Of a DNA stretch of 61,182 nucleotides, positions 45,191 through 54,914 are shown in pieces. The stretch's first letter is position 1. Each line of letters opens with the position of its first letter. The notes beneath the pieces are model-generated. The model was given only the letters and a program-made list of their open reading frames with translations, did no database searches and was not told the DNA's origin. The stretch covers positions 1 through 61,182 of the forward strand of contig JACZXH010000010.1 in the NCBI GenBank assembly GCA_022571715.1, in the 5' to 3' direction. Both the position numbers and the translations under genes were made by a program. The DNA comes from Bacteroidota bacterium. Its GTDB lineage: Bacteria; Bacteroidota; Bacteroidia; Cytophagales; Cyclobacteriaceae.

Positions 45191-46006
45191 ATGAAAAATA
45201 AGGTGGTCATCATCACCGGTGGAACCTCCGGAATTGGGAAAGCGCTGGCTTTCGAATTCGGTAAACATGGGGCATATATTATAGTTACAGGACGGCGAAT
45301 TGAGAAGTTGGATCAAACCAGGGCTGAATTGGAAGCAGCCGGAATAACGTGTTTGGCTCTATCTGCAGATGTAAGTATTGAGGAAAACGCTGAGAAAATG
45401 GTTGAAAAAGTCATACATAAATTTAACCGGATCGATGTGTTGATCAACAATGCAGGTATCAGCATGCGGGCGTTGTTTGAAGATGTAGAGATAGATGTTA
45501 TTAAAAAGGTGATGGACATCAACTTTTACGGAGCAGTATATACTACAAAGTATTGTATTCCCCATATCGTGAAAACAAAAGGCTCGGTTGTGGGCATATC
45601 CAGCATTGCCGGATACAGGGGTTTGCCTGCAAGAATGGCCTACTCCACTTCCAAATTTGCACTCCAGGGATTTCTTGAGGTATTACGTACTGAAATGCTT
45701 TACAAGGGAGTGCATGTACTTATTGCATGTCCGTGGTTTACCTCCTCGGATATCCGGAAGACTGCACTTGGTGCCGATGGTCACGTACAAGGAGAGTCGC
45801 CACGAAAGGAGGATAAAATGATGTCCGCAGAAGAATGTGCCCGGCGCATTTACAAAGGCACTGTAAAGCGCAAGAAAGTTCTTATACTGACCTTTCAAGG
45901 TAAATTGCTGGTGTTTCTGAATAACATGTTTCCTGGTTTTATGGATAAGATTGTGTACAGACAAATGGCCAGGGAGCCGGGAGCCCCGTTTTCAGTACCT
46001 GATTAA
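45191..46006 (+). CDS. SDR family oxidoreductase
   Basis: 271 residues. Classical short-chain dehydrogenase: cofactor loop ITGGTSGIGKALAFEFG, NNAG in DVLINNAGISMRALF, catalytic Ser in VGISSIAGYRGLPA and the YxxxK pair in AYSTSKFALQG. The C-terminus (KVLILTFQGKLLVFLNNMFP) has the amphipathic tail of DHRS7-like members that attach to membranes. Substrate unknown. An adjacent lipoprotein gene follows 79 bases later. Confidence 0.92.
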   Translation: MKNKVVIITGGTSGIGKALAFEFGKHGAYIIVTGRRIEKLDQTRAELEAAGITCLALSADVSIEENAEKMVEKVIHKFNRIDVLINNAGISMRALFEDVEIDVIKKVMDINFYGAVYTTKYCIPHIVKTKGSVVGISSIAGYRGLPARMAYSTSKFALQGFLEVLRTEMLYKGVHVLIACPWFTSSDIRKTALGADGHVQGESPRKEDKMMSAEECARRIYKGTVKRKKVLILTFQGKLLVFLNNMFPGFMDKIVYRQMAREPGAPFSVPD

Positions 46007-46035
46007 GTGCTTTCATAAGCTTCGATTTAAGCTGA

Positions 46036-46065
46036 TTGCCAATTCGCTAATTTTACCTATTTTTG
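46036..46065 (+). promoter_or_regulatory. Bacteroidota-type promoter
   Basis: TTG at 46036-46038 and TATTTTTG at 46058-46065, 19 bases apart, fit the minus-33/minus-7 consensus and end 20 bases before the lipoprotein start at 46086. This supports choosing that start rather than the longer frame that overlaps the SDR gene. Confidence 0.65.
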
Positions 46066-46085
46066 CGTTAACAAAGTTTATCCTT

Positions 46086-46886
46086 ATGAATGTTTCTTCC
46101 TTTTTAAAAGTATCCGTATTTGTAATATTTCTGGCAGGCTGCACTTCCGGACAGGAAGATAACCAGGCTGCGGTTCAAGATGAAAACCCTCCAGCCGAAG
46201 GGTTTAATGTTGAAGGTTCTGATCTAAAAGCGATAGCTATCGCCGATAATGTGATGGACGCATTGGGGGGTCGTCAGAATTGGGACAATACCCGTTATGT
46301 TTGCTGGAACTTTTTCGGGTCAAGGGAGTTGATATGGGACAAACAAACCGGCGATGTACGGATCGAATCAAGCCGTGACAGCACCATTTACATCGTGAAT
46401 ATTAATAGCCTTGAAGGTCGTGTGATGAAAAATGGTGAAGAAATCACCCAGCCTGATTCACTTTCCAAATACCTGGAGCGTGGAAAACGAATCTGGATAA
46501 ATGACTCTTATTGGCTCGTGATGCCTTATAAGCTGAAAGACAGCGGGGTAACGCTTAAATACCTGGGAGAAGATACCACACAAAGCGGATTGCAGGCAGA
46601 TTTATTGGAACTAAGATTTGAGAATGTAGGCGTAACCCCTGAAAATAAATATAATGTTTGGGTAGACAAAGAAACATCGTTGGTACGACAGTGGGCATAC
46701 TATAGTAATGACACGTTAATTGAACCGGGATTCATCCTGCCTTGGGACAATTGGAAGCAATATAAAAACATTCTTTTGTCTGGCAATCGGGGTGAACGTG
46801 AACTTTCGGATATAATGGTCCTTGATACTTTGCCTGAAAGCACGTTTTTGACTTTCGATCCTGTAAATCTTCAGGAAGTTGAATAA
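46086..46886 (+). CDS. Lipoprotein of unknown function, about 266 residues
   Basis: I take the ATG at 46086: MNVSSFLKVSVFVIFLAGC has a lipobox (FLAGC), and a promoter lies just ahead. The mature protein has AIADNVMDALGGRQNWDNTR, then an antiparallel beta pattern with WNFFGSRELIWDKQTGDVRI and YNVWVDKETSLVRQWAYYSN. This resembles the Bacteroidota outer-membrane-lipoprotein-like DUF6503 group, though I am not certain. Like LolA-type folds it may carry hydrophobic cargo; that is a guess. The DUF4399 lipoprotein follows on the same strand. Confidence 0.7.
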   Translation: MNVSSFLKVSVFVIFLAGCTSGQEDNQAAVQDENPPAEGFNVEGSDLKAIAIADNVMDALGGRQNWDNTRYVCWNFFGSRELIWDKQTGDVRIESSRDSTIYIVNINSLEGRVMKNGEEITQPDSLSKYLERGKRIWINDSYWLVMPYKLKDSGVTLKYLGEDTTQSGLQADLLELRFENVGVTPENKYNVWVDKETSLVRQWAYYSNDTLIEPGFILPWDNWKQYKNILLSGNRGERELSDIMVLDTLPESTFLTFDPVNLQEVE

Positions 46887-46952
46887 GTTCGAACTTTATC
46901 TTATTAATATTGTTGCTAATAAATCACAGACATATATTAACCAGTCCAGACT

Positions 46953-47447
46953 ATGAATAATTATTTAACAAAAACAGGATTCCTGATGTTAATGATTGCC
47001 TTGCTGGCATCATGCGGAACTAAAAAGAACGCTGATGAAACGGAAGCATCAAATGAAGAAGTTCCGGAAGAAAAATTAGGCTCTGATGCCGATATTTCTG
47101 AAGGACAAAACGTGTTTTTCAGGAATCTTAAAGATGGCGACACGATTGCATCTCCATTTAAAGTAGAGATGGGCGTAAATGGAATGGAAATAGAACCTGC
47201 AGGCGAACTTGCGAAAAACAAAGGTCACCACCATATTCTGATCAATCATCCTGCTAACGAAAAGGGCGTTGTAGTGGCCACCGACAGCACACATATTCAT
47301 TTTGGTAAAGGCGAGACCGAAACCGACCTGGATCTGACTCCGGGAGATTATATGATTACGCTTCAGTTTGCTGACGGTTTTCACAGGTCATACGGCGAAA
47401 AAATGAGTAAAAGTATCCATATCACGGTGGTCGAAAAAGAAAAATAG
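46953..47447 (+). CDS. DUF4399 lipoprotein
   Basis: 164 residues. Signal with lipobox LLASC (residue 21), then an acidic linker (ADETEASNEEVPEEK). The DUF4399 domain has VFFRNLKDGDTIASPFKVEM, KGHHHILIN and HFGKGETETDLDLTPGDYMI. His-rich segments are part of the family and could bind metal; no function is established. It is 66 bases after the preceding lipoprotein gene, so both may form one transcript. Confidence 0.88.
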   Translation: MNNYLTKTGFLMLMIALLASCGTKKNADETEASNEEVPEEKLGSDADISEGQNVFFRNLKDGDTIASPFKVEMGVNGMEIEPAGELAKNKGHHHILINHPANEKGVVVATDSTHIHFGKGETETDLDLTPGDYMITLQFADGFHRSYGEKMSKSIHITVVEKEK

Positions 47448-47557
47448 GCAATTATCAGATGATTTACAACAGGCTGTTTTCTATGGTCATAATAGTTACC
47501 ACGTTGGTCGGTAAGTATCTTCAGAATCGGAGCAACTGATATTCATGGTAATCACAT

Positions 47558-47898
47558 TCAGTGAATATCACCTGTAAGAATTTTATTTTTACCTTCCCTT
47601 AAAATGAGCTTAAATGCATCTCCGCTTTTTAGCTGGTTCGAGTGCTTCCATGTTGTATTGTGAAAATTTGATACCATTAATCGCATATATAAAATCAACT
47701 CATAAACCCTGAGCCCAGCCCCTGAACAGTTGCGGTTTGCTTTCTGGCCACTGTTCCGACTATTTCTTCCGAAGTCACTGTAATCGTAACTACCACTGGA
47801 TTTACCTTCTCATAAAGCGTACTAAGGTCTTGCCCGAAAGTGCTCCTTTCTCCAGCAAATATCATAATGATAAGTATTAAAAATTTTCTGATCTTCAT
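47558..47898 (-). pseudogene. HtrA/DegP-type serine protease with the catalytic domain deleted
   Basis: The first 67 codons (47898 down to 47695) read as signal peptide (KFLILIIMIFAG), then LYEKVNPVVVTITVTSEEIV and GLGSGFMS-stop, the opening of a trypsin-like S1C protease. The sequence then jumps straight to PDZ-like text: VDFIYAINGIKFSQYNMEAL, and after one frameshift LKSGDAFKLILREGKNK. His-Asp-Ser catalytic regions are missing, so an internal deletion joined the two ends. The gene is dead. Confidence 0.75.
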
Positions 47899-47985
47899 GA
47901 AAATATATTATGATGTCTTTTTAAATAATAACCTTTCGGTGTTTTATATTCATAATTTCCTAATATTTTTTTTAATTGACATAAT

Positions 47986-49161
47986 ATGGATTTATATAAG
48001 CTGCGAGCCGATACACCAGGTACTAAAAATGTAATACACTTTAATAATGCCGGCGCATCACTAATGCCGGCACCTGTGTATAAAGCGGTAACCAAATATC
48101 TACGTGACGAATACATGTTTGGCGGATATGAAACAGCCGACAAATATAATAATGAGCTCAGCGAATTTTATAGTAACGCTGCGATGCTGATTCATGCTAA
48201 GACAGACGAAATTGCATTTATGGAAAATGCCACCTCAGCATGGGATGCGGTATTTTACTCCATCCCGTTTCGGAAAGGAGACAGGATATTAACTTCCAAT
48301 ATTGAATATGCCAGTAATTTTATCGCCTTCCTGCAGATGAAGAAAAGAGTCGGGGTTATCGTTAACATCATTGAAAGTCTTCCTACAGGAGAAATCGACC
48401 CCGCTGCCCTTGAAACGGAATTAAAAAAAGAAAACGTGAAACTCGTGTCCATTACACATATGCCTACTAATGGTGGAATAGTGAATCCTGCAGAAGAAGT
48501 AGGAAAACTTGCAGAAAAATATAATGCAATATACCTGCTGGATGCATGCCAGTCAGCTGGACAGTATCCATTGGATGTGAATAAGATCCGGTGTCAATTT
48601 CTTACAGTAACCGGAAGAAAATATTTACGCGGCCCGAGAGGCACCGGCTTTTTGTATGTAAACCAGCAACAACTAAAAACCCTGGAGCCGTTTACCCTCG
48701 ACCTGCATTCGGCCGAATGGAAACAAAAAGAAAGCTATGAAATACGAAATGATGCAAAACGATTTGAAAAATGGGAAGCCGGCTTGGCCGGAAAATACGG
48801 ACTTTCCGTGGCAATACAATACCTGCTAGACCTGGGAATCGAAAGCGTATGGGTCCGGGTGCAGTATCTGGCTAAAATCATGAGAAATACCCTGCAGTCA
48901 ATACCCGGTATTGAAGTTCTGGATCGGGGGAAAATAAAATCGGGAATTGTAACATTCAGGTCAGGTCGAATTTCAGCTGAGAAAATAAAGAAGCGCCTCC
49001 GTGAAAAAGCCATCAACACTTCAGTGGCTGTACGTTGTCATACCCTGATTGATATGGAAGAAAGGCAAATCGACACTGCTCTACGCGCTTCCATTCACTA
49101 TTATAATACCGAGGAAGAAATCGAAATATTTTCGAAGACACTTATGTCATTATTAAAGTAG
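47986..49161 (+). CDS. Class V aminotransferase, cysteine-desulfurase-like
   Basis: 391 residues. PLP fold type I with VIHFNNAGASLMPAPVYKAV at the start, THMPTNGGIVNPAEEVG, LLDACQSAGQYPLDV and the PLP lysine in TVTGRKYLRGPRGTGFLYV. Members include SufS/NifS desulfurases, kynureninases and EgtE-like lyases. The desulfurase RSGHHCA-type cysteine loop is not obvious (RCHTLIDMEER appears at its place). The substrate is therefore open; it may be a C-S lyase or epimerase. The lipid kinase gene follows in 4 bases. Confidence 0.88.
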   Translation: MDLYKLRADTPGTKNVIHFNNAGASLMPAPVYKAVTKYLRDEYMFGGYETADKYNNELSEFYSNAAMLIHAKTDEIAFMENATSAWDAVFYSIPFRKGDRILTSNIEYASNFIAFLQMKKRVGVIVNIIESLPTGEIDPAALETELKKENVKLVSITHMPTNGGIVNPAEEVGKLAEKYNAIYLLDACQSAGQYPLDVNKIRCQFLTVTGRKYLRGPRGTGFLYVNQQQLKTLEPFTLDLHSAEWKQKESYEIRNDAKRFEKWEAGLAGKYGLSVAIQYLLDLGIESVWVRVQYLAKIMRNTLQSIPGIEVLDRGKIKSGIVTFRSGRISAEKIKKRLREKAINTSVAVRCHTLIDMEERQIDTALRASIHYYNTEEEIEIFSKTLMSLLK

Positions 49162-49165
49162 AGTA

Positions 49166-50065
49166 ATGCGGCTTGCATTCATCATAAATTCCCGTATACA
49201 GCGATTGCAGGACTTTGAAATTCAGTTTCGAACATGTGACCATGGGCTTATCCGGAATTCTACTCGTTTTTATACGCAGTATCCTAAGCACGCAATTGAA
49301 TTATCAGAACAGGCAGGTGAATATGATATCATAGTAGCTGTAGGTGGTGATGGTACATTGAATGAGGTAGTAAACGGATTGATGAATCTGGAAACAAGAC
49401 CTTCTGTTGGCCTATTGCCATATGGGTCAGCAAACGATTTTGGCAGAGAAAGAAAACTGACCAATAAACTTAATGCATTTTTTAAAATGGTTGATTCAGA
49501 TTGTACCAGTCCGGTAGATGTAGGTCAAATTAAGTTTCCGGAAGAAAGCAGGATTATCCATTTCATCAATATAGCTGATATTGGTTTCGGAGCCGATGTG
49601 GTATACAGGCTAAGTAAAAATAACAGATGGTATAGTCGGCTCAACTCCAAAATAAAATTTTCAATTGCAATCATACGTACATTTTTCAGCTACTCCCATC
49701 AATATGTGACCGTAAAAGCCGACGATAACAGCTGGGAGGGAAAAATTCTTTCGGTAATTGTTGCGAACTCAAGGAGTTTTGGAGGCGGACTGATCATTGC
49801 CCCCGAAGCTAAAATTTCAAGCGGAAAATTTCAACTTATAATACTCGGTGATATAAGTCTGATTGATTATTTTATCTATCTGAAAAGAATTAGACGGGGT
49901 GATAAAATCAGACATTCTGAGGCATTTTATTCCGAATCGTCGGTTGTTAAGATAACCGGGAGATCAAATTTGAAAGTAGAAGCTGATGGCGAACTGGCAG
50001 GCCAGCTACCTGCAGAGATACGGTGTATTCCGAAAGCTCTGAATTTTTATTGTTATAATCAATAG
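49166..50065 (+). CDS. Diacylglycerol-kinase family lipid kinase (YegS/BmrU-like)
   Basis: 299 residues. The nucleotide loop is VAVGGDGTLNEVVNG (about 50-65) and LLPYGSANDFGRER is the second signature. The C-terminal beta sandwich has FKLQ-like VEADGELAGQLP. Such enzymes phosphorylate diacylglycerol, ceramide or related lipids at the inner membrane. It starts 4 bases after the class V aminotransferase stop, so both are translated together, perhaps in sphingolipid or aminolipid metabolism, though this is only positional evidence. Confidence 0.9.
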   Translation: MRLAFIINSRIQRLQDFEIQFRTCDHGLIRNSTRFYTQYPKHAIELSEQAGEYDIIVAVGGDGTLNEVVNGLMNLETRPSVGLLPYGSANDFGRERKLTNKLNAFFKMVDSDCTSPVDVGQIKFPEESRIIHFINIADIGFGADVVYRLSKNNRWYSRLNSKIKFSIAIIRTFFSYSHQYVTVKADDNSWEGKILSVIVANSRSFGGGLIIAPEAKISSGKFQLIILGDISLIDYFIYLKRIRRGDKIRHSEAFYSESSVVKITGRSNLKVEADGELAGQLPAEIRCIPKALNFYCYNQ

Positions 50066-50117
50066 CAGCAATAATTATGGTTCATTGTATCAGAGCAACT
50101 TCAACCCATAACTGAAT

Positions 50118-52706
50118 TTAATCGACGGCTCCCATATAAATTGCATTGAAAATGAGCTTATACGTACCTCGTGGTTGGCCTCTGAATTGTGGTCTGAAAC
50201 CAAAAAGCACTATATGACCTTTGCCCCGTTTTACATCCATCAACGCACCCTTATTTTTAAGATGCTTGTCCTGCCCTTTTGCCCAGCCACTCATAAGGAT
50301 ATCTTTTTCGGCATATTTTACAGGCGTATCCACATCCGGATCCGGTGCGGATTTGGTGTCTTCATTCCCGCCTTCTCCTTTTCGTTGTTTTATTACCAGT
50401 TTAAATGCACGACTACGGAAAAAAGAGGCTGCCGCTTCATTTTGCATGCCATACCCCAATGGATGCGATGTGTCAACCACTATTTTTACCAGAGAACCCG
50501 GAATAAAAAACTCACTTGAAGATAACCCAGATATAATATTTCTTACAGGAAGCCCGAATTGTTCAATCAAATAATCGCTGGCTGCATCAAATCCGATCAA
50601 TACGCCCCCTTGTTCAACGTATTTGTCCAGCGCAATACTTCCTTTTAGCTCTATCCCTCCAGTAAACCGGGGTGGCATAAACCCTTCGGAATATCCGTGA
50701 GAAATACTGCTTGCACGTTGTGACGGAATGATAATAGCATCATACACCGAAAGATCCATGGTTTGGATATCCTTATTATGAAGCGTGTCGAGGTCAAATT
50801 CAAATTGTTCCAATACCCATCGCGTCCAGCCTTCATCCATATTGGCCATCCACGATTTATATATACCCAGTTTGATTGGCGATAAGTACTTTACATTCAC
50901 GGCAGGTTTATTATTGATTCCTCTGAAAACGAGCCCTGTGGTTTTTGCAACTTCTTCAATTACAGCCCGTGTTATTCTTTCGTTTTCGATTATAAAATAG
51001 CCAGGCAATATATGTTCTGAACTATCTGTAGCAATTGCCACTTTACCTCCCCTATACAAAATACGATTTACTGCTAATGCGCTAAGGTTATCATGATTTG
51101 ATAAAATGTAACCGTATCCCACATCATCTGGTATTACTCCTTCAGCAAGCTTATATTTATCTTGTACCAGGCGTGTCTGAGCAGTGAACGTTGTATCAAC
51201 CCTATGCACATCTACAGCCATTTGCATTGGAAGAGTCCATCCGGTGAGATCGTAAGGAGGTACCGGAGGCCCACCCGGATATTTGTACTGGTCCGGATAT
51301 GTCTGCTTCTCAAGCAAATCTTCAAGATACGGTCTGAACGCCTGGGCACCGTAAATAATAATATCGCCTTTTCTATAGGTGCTATCACCGACATGGAAAT
51401 CAGCTGTCGCCTGGTGGACTTCAATGCCACCATATTTCAATATGTTTATAAGATTTGCGGCTTCACCTCTGTCCCATTGCTCGTCAGAAATTATGTATGC
51501 AAATGCATGTTCTTCACTTTCATCCTCAATGGCATCGCGTCCCATATCATATATATTGTATAGATAATCTTCTTTACGATCGGCCGCCAGGTTCAGAACA
51601 CCGAGAGATGCAATGATCATGTATTCTACTGCATCACGAAAGTGGGATTCACCTCCTTTCCAGGGATAGGGATAAAAAATCTCCGAGCCATCAGAAGATT
51701 TGCTACCAACACTTTTAGGGATTGAATCAGGGGGATAAAACCGTGGAGAGGGTGTACGATGGCCGGTTTCAGTCAACAAACCAATCATATTGTGGTAGTA
51801 GGGTACGGTACGCATTCCGCCATTCCACCACATGCTGAAATTCACCCCCGAAATAACGCCCGGCTTTTTTTTCATGGCAAAATAATTAGCCATTGCTGTT
51901 CCCATAAGGTTTACGCCCGTAGTAACTCCTGGATGAATCCGTGGATTTACCGGGCTGCGGAACGGTGGCAAAAATATCCTTGCCCATGAGGGGGATGTCT
52001 GGTGATGATTGTGGACAATTTGGGGATACCATTGGTTATACAGAATTTCAGTAATATTCCGGGTTTCCAGCATATTGTTCATGAACCAGTCACGGTTGTT
52101 GTCATGACCAACGTATTTCTGATAAAGTACTGGAGGATTCGTTATCTCCCACGGAGTTCCCAGCTGTTGTTTATACCAACTTACCACAATATCCTGACCG
52201 TCGGGATTCAGGGTAGGGCACAGAAGAATAACTACATTTTCACGGATGTGTTTCATTTCATCTGTTTCGTCCGTTGCCAGCCTATAAAGTAGCTCTGGCA
52301 TCATCTGGGCGCCAGCTGCTTCGGTCGCATGCATACCGGCATCAATCCACACTACTACTTTGCCTGATTTTGCTAGTTTTCTCGCTTCAGTTTCATTGAT
52401 TTTTGCCCTTGCCAGCTTTTCACTAGTCGTCCGCCACTGTTCAAGTTTTTTCAGATTTTTAGTGCTTGAAATGAACATAAGCCACATGGGCTTTCCCATA
52501 CTTGATTGGCCAATCTCGATAAGCTTCACTCTTGACGATACTGCTGCCACCTTCTTAAAGTATGCGGTTGTTTGTGTGTAGTCAGCTATTTTATAATCAG
52601 TCCCCGGTCTGAAACCCAATTCGTCTTCAGGTTTTGGAACCTGACTGTTGGCAATATATGGAAGAAACAGAAAAACGAACAAGAGGTAGGTAACAGGTGC
52701 TTTCAT
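50118..52706 (-). CDS. Exported M14-family zinc carboxypeptidase-like protein
   Basis: 862 residues with a signal peptide (APVTYLLFVFLFLPYIANSQ). The peptidase domain (about 30-370) has the zinc ligands in DAGMHATEAAG (His and Glu), the third His in IVHNHHQ and the catalytic Glu in LLTETGHRTPS. NPDGQDIVVSWY marks the substrate-pocket region. A long C-terminal part (about 400-860) contains a GATase-like glutamine amidotransferase fold seen in Bacteroidota M14 proteins. It probably trims peptides in the periplasm or outside the cell. Confidence 0.9.
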   Translation of the reverse strand: MKAPVTYLLFVFLFLPYIANSQVPKPEDELGFRPGTDYKIADYTQTTAYFKKVAAVSSRVKLIEIGQSSMGKPMWLMFISSTKNLKKLEQWRTTSEKLARAKINETEARKLAKSGKVVVWIDAGMHATEAAGAQMMPELLYRLATDETDEMKHIRENVVILLCPTLNPDGQDIVVSWYKQQLGTPWEITNPPVLYQKYVGHDNNRDWFMNNMLETRNITEILYNQWYPQIVHNHHQTSPSWARIFLPPFRSPVNPRIHPGVTTGVNLMGTAMANYFAMKKKPGVISGVNFSMWWNGGMRTVPYYHNMIGLLTETGHRTPSPRFYPPDSIPKSVGSKSSDGSEIFYPYPWKGGESHFRDAVEYMIIASLGVLNLAADRKEDYLYNIYDMGRDAIEDESEEHAFAYIISDEQWDRGEAANLINILKYGGIEVHQATADFHVGDSTYRKGDIIIYGAQAFRPYLEDLLEKQTYPDQYKYPGGPPVPPYDLTGWTLPMQMAVDVHRVDTTFTAQTRLVQDKYKLAEGVIPDDVGYGYILSNHDNLSALAVNRILYRGGKVAIATDSSEHILPGYFIIENERITRAVIEEVAKTTGLVFRGINNKPAVNVKYLSPIKLGIYKSWMANMDEGWTRWVLEQFEFDLDTLHNKDIQTMDLSVYDAIIIPSQRASSISHGYSEGFMPPRFTGGIELKGSIALDKYVEQGGVLIGFDAASDYLIEQFGLPVRNIISGLSSSEFFIPGSLVKIVVDTSHPLGYGMQNEAAASFFRSRAFKLVIKQRKGEGGNEDTKSAPDPDVDTPVKYAEKDILMSGWAKGQDKHLKNKGALMDVKRGKGHIVLFGFRPQFRGQPRGTYKLIFNAIYMGAVD

Positions 52707-52921
52707 GTAGCTTAATATTTTGATATGGATTACAATATCACTAAATAAACCAGTATTTGCGGAAAAACCTATGAATAATTGTATTGCCGAGCTTTAATGA
52801 TAATATATCCGGCTAAATTTAATGCATCAATCAATTACTGTACATTTATGATACTACACATTGGAGCCGCGAAGGATGAAATTGCTCTCAAACTCTGAAA
52901 TTAAATCAAACCATATCAACT

Positions 52922-53443
52922 ATGAGAAAACTATTTTTAATTCCGCTGATTATTTTATCAACATGTTTGATGGTTTACGCACAGGATTATGAAGCCCGCA
53001 TCAAAGCGCTGGGCATCAACTTACCTGAACCAGGTAAACCGGTTGCCAATTACGTAAAAGCTGTGGTGGCTGGCAATCTTGTTTTTCTGGCAGGTCACGG
53101 ACCTACCTTGCCCGAAGGAGGTTATATCACAGGAAAAGTAGGTAAAGATCTTACCGAAAAAGAAGGATACGTTGCCGCCAGGCTCGCGGGACTAGCGATG
53201 CTATCGACTCTTAAATATACAATTGGTGACCTGAACAAGGTGAGCCGGATCGTAAAAGTGATCGGAATGGTAAATGCAGTGGACGATTTTACAAATCATC
53301 CAGAAGTAATCAATGGCTTTTCTGATCTGATGGTGGAAGTTTTTAGTGAAAATGGCAAACATGCACGATCGGCCGTGGGTATGGCGTCGCTGCCAAGAAA
53401 CATTGCAGTTGAAATCGAAATGATTGTCTTACTAAAAGAATAA
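52922..53443 (+). CDS. Exported RidA-like protein
   Basis: 173 residues. A clear signal peptide (KLFLIPLIILSTCLMVYAQ) precedes a YjgF/RidA-type domain: ANYVKAVVAGNLVFLAGHGP and, at the end, HARSAVGMASLPRNIAVEIE, keeping the Arg and LP residues. It belongs to the longer Rid subfamily rather than true RidA. Periplasmic location is unusual because 2-aminoacrylate is made in the cytoplasm; its substrate there is unknown. It is a single gene divergent from the M14 peptidase. Confidence 0.88.
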   Translation: MRKLFLIPLIILSTCLMVYAQDYEARIKALGINLPEPGKPVANYVKAVVAGNLVFLAGHGPTLPEGGYITGKVGKDLTEKEGYVAARLAGLAMLSTLKYTIGDLNKVSRIVKVIGMVNAVDDFTNHPEVINGFSDLMVEVFSENGKHARSAVGMASLPRNIAVEIEMIVLLKE

Positions 53444-53595
53444 CCCTTTATCAGTTTTCAATCATTCGTTTGGTTTTAGAATTAATCGAAATCGAGCATA
53501 CGCTGATTCTGCAACATCTGATATGGCCACTACCCATTTGTAATGGCAGAAGGAAAGCAGGTAAAAAAGGAAATGCATGGCTGTGCCAGCCAGCC

Positions 53596-54804
53596 CTATT
53601 GAGAAATCTCTTTGAATCGTTGTCTGACAACACTCATAGAAGGTTTTTCCCACTCAAAAGGTCGGCGTTTTACAATATACAGGTTGTTCTTTTGGATTAC
53701 TTTTCGGTATCCCAATAACCGAAATACGGAAATTACAAAAAATCTGGCTAGGCGCCGGTTAATAACATAGCTATTTTGAAACTCCTTATGTTTTCTTATT
53801 CCCGGGAGCAGGCTCATATATCTGTCAAGTCCAAGTTTTCTGATAATTTCTGAGATTTTCAACCAGATGATCTTAATTTCATCAATAATTAAAAAACCCT
53901 CCAATCCCTGGTCTTGATATAAGGGTAAAAATATTCTGCCAGTAAGAGGCGAATGTATTGCACCTTGCGTATTGTATGCCAGTATTTGACCCCTATGTAT
54001 TTTCTGAAAATTGACAAACCCCGGGATCATCGTGAAATCACCAATCCCGTTAATGAGGTGGCGATATTGTAGTTGAAATACACGTTTTTTAAACAACCAT
54101 TCTTTTGAGAGTATCTCGCGGCAATTATGCAAATCAGGAAAATCATCCTTTTTTACAAACTTAAGTTTTACCAGTATCATCCAAATAAATGCCTCATGAT
54201 TGTCAATGGATGAGGCTTGTTCGTGCTGGCCGGCTTCAAAAAGGATCATGGAGATGCCCAATTCGCTAAAAAAATTAAACAACGTTCCTTCCATATCTTC
54301 TTCAAGTCCGAGTACAATCGGAACAGGTATCCCTTTTACGATCTTCCGGTTTCGAAGCGTATCACTAATCGAAACAAATGGGATGCTGTGTGCAGAGGTA
54401 GTATGCAGATCAAAGAAGTATATATTGCCTGTGGAATCAGATAAAATCTTTTCAATGCAGGTGCTTAACGCTTCCCTTTCTCTGACCTCAATCAGGTCAG
54501 TGCCCAGCGGTGCAGCGTCGTTGTTTTGTGTGTACCATATCCTGTTCAGATCTTTATCAATAAACCTGCGGTTGGCTTTAAGAGCAGGTAAGTTTCCTTC
54601 CAGCGCCCATAATTTACCCCTGAAAGGGATTTTACGTTTTTTGATATATTTCAAAACACGCTGAAGTGCAATAATCCCAGCTGGTTCGTTTCCGTGAATG
54701 CCTGCAAAAAAGACAATCTGACGCCCGTCAGGTTCCTTTTCTATTGTACCGATGATCCGTTTGATCTCATTTTCCGCAATCGAAGGTGTTTTCTGGGGAG
54801 TCAT
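53596..54804 (-). CDS. Succinylglutamate desuccinylase / aspartoacylase family
   Basis: 402 residues. The zinc peptidase-like domain has FFAGIHGNEPAGIIAL (His and Glu ligands) and FFDLHTTSAHSIPFV (third His). It also has GVRIRRF-type KDLNRIW in the N-terminal third. Enzymes of the family remove acyl groups from amino acids. The C-terminal 130 residues are a beta-rich extension followed by a helical tail. The gene starts inside the TAATG stop-start overlap with a truncated upstream reading frame, so it was once the second gene of an operon. Confidence 0.88.
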   Translation of the reverse strand: MTPQKTPSIAENEIKRIIGTIEKEPDGRQIVFFAGIHGNEPAGIIALQRVLKYIKKRKIPFRGKLWALEGNLPALKANRRFIDKDLNRIWYTQNNDAAPLGTDLIEVREREALSTCIEKILSDSTGNIYFFDLHTTSAHSIPFVSISDTLRNRKIVKGIPVPIVLGLEEDMEGTLFNFFSELGISMILFEAGQHEQASSIDNHEAFIWMILVKLKFVKKDDFPDLHNCREILSKEWLFKKRVFQLQYRHLINGIGDFTMIPGFVNFQKIHRGQILAYNTQGAIHSPLTGRIFLPLYQDQGLEGFLIIDEIKIIWLKISEIIRKLGLDRYMSLLPGIRKHKEFQNSYVINRRLARFFVISVFRLLGYRKVIQKNNLYIVKRRPFEWEKPSMSVVRQRFKEISQ

Positions 54805-54914
54805 TAATCTGCTTCAGCGCTAAGTTCTTTTATTAATCGATACGAAATATCTACAAAATCATATTCAATAACAATTCCTGCCAGCTTGATATTTTTCACT
54901 ACCGGCTGACAGCT
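54804..54914 (-). pseudogene. Coding-like 36-codon tail coupled to the aspartoacylase gene
   Basis: The frame ending at 54804 overlaps the next ATG by one base (TAATG). It reads KNIKLAGIVIEYDFVDISYR then LIKELSAEAD and looks like a genuine protein C-terminus, but an in-frame TAA cuts it off 36 codons upstream and no start is available. Probably the tail of a lost upstream operon gene. I do not recognise the family. Confidence 0.4.

Noticed and set aside
53462-53653. Minus-strand frames in the space between the exported RidA-like gene and the aspartoacylase-like gene
   Set aside because: They overlap the end of the aspartoacylase gene and show no family resemblance.
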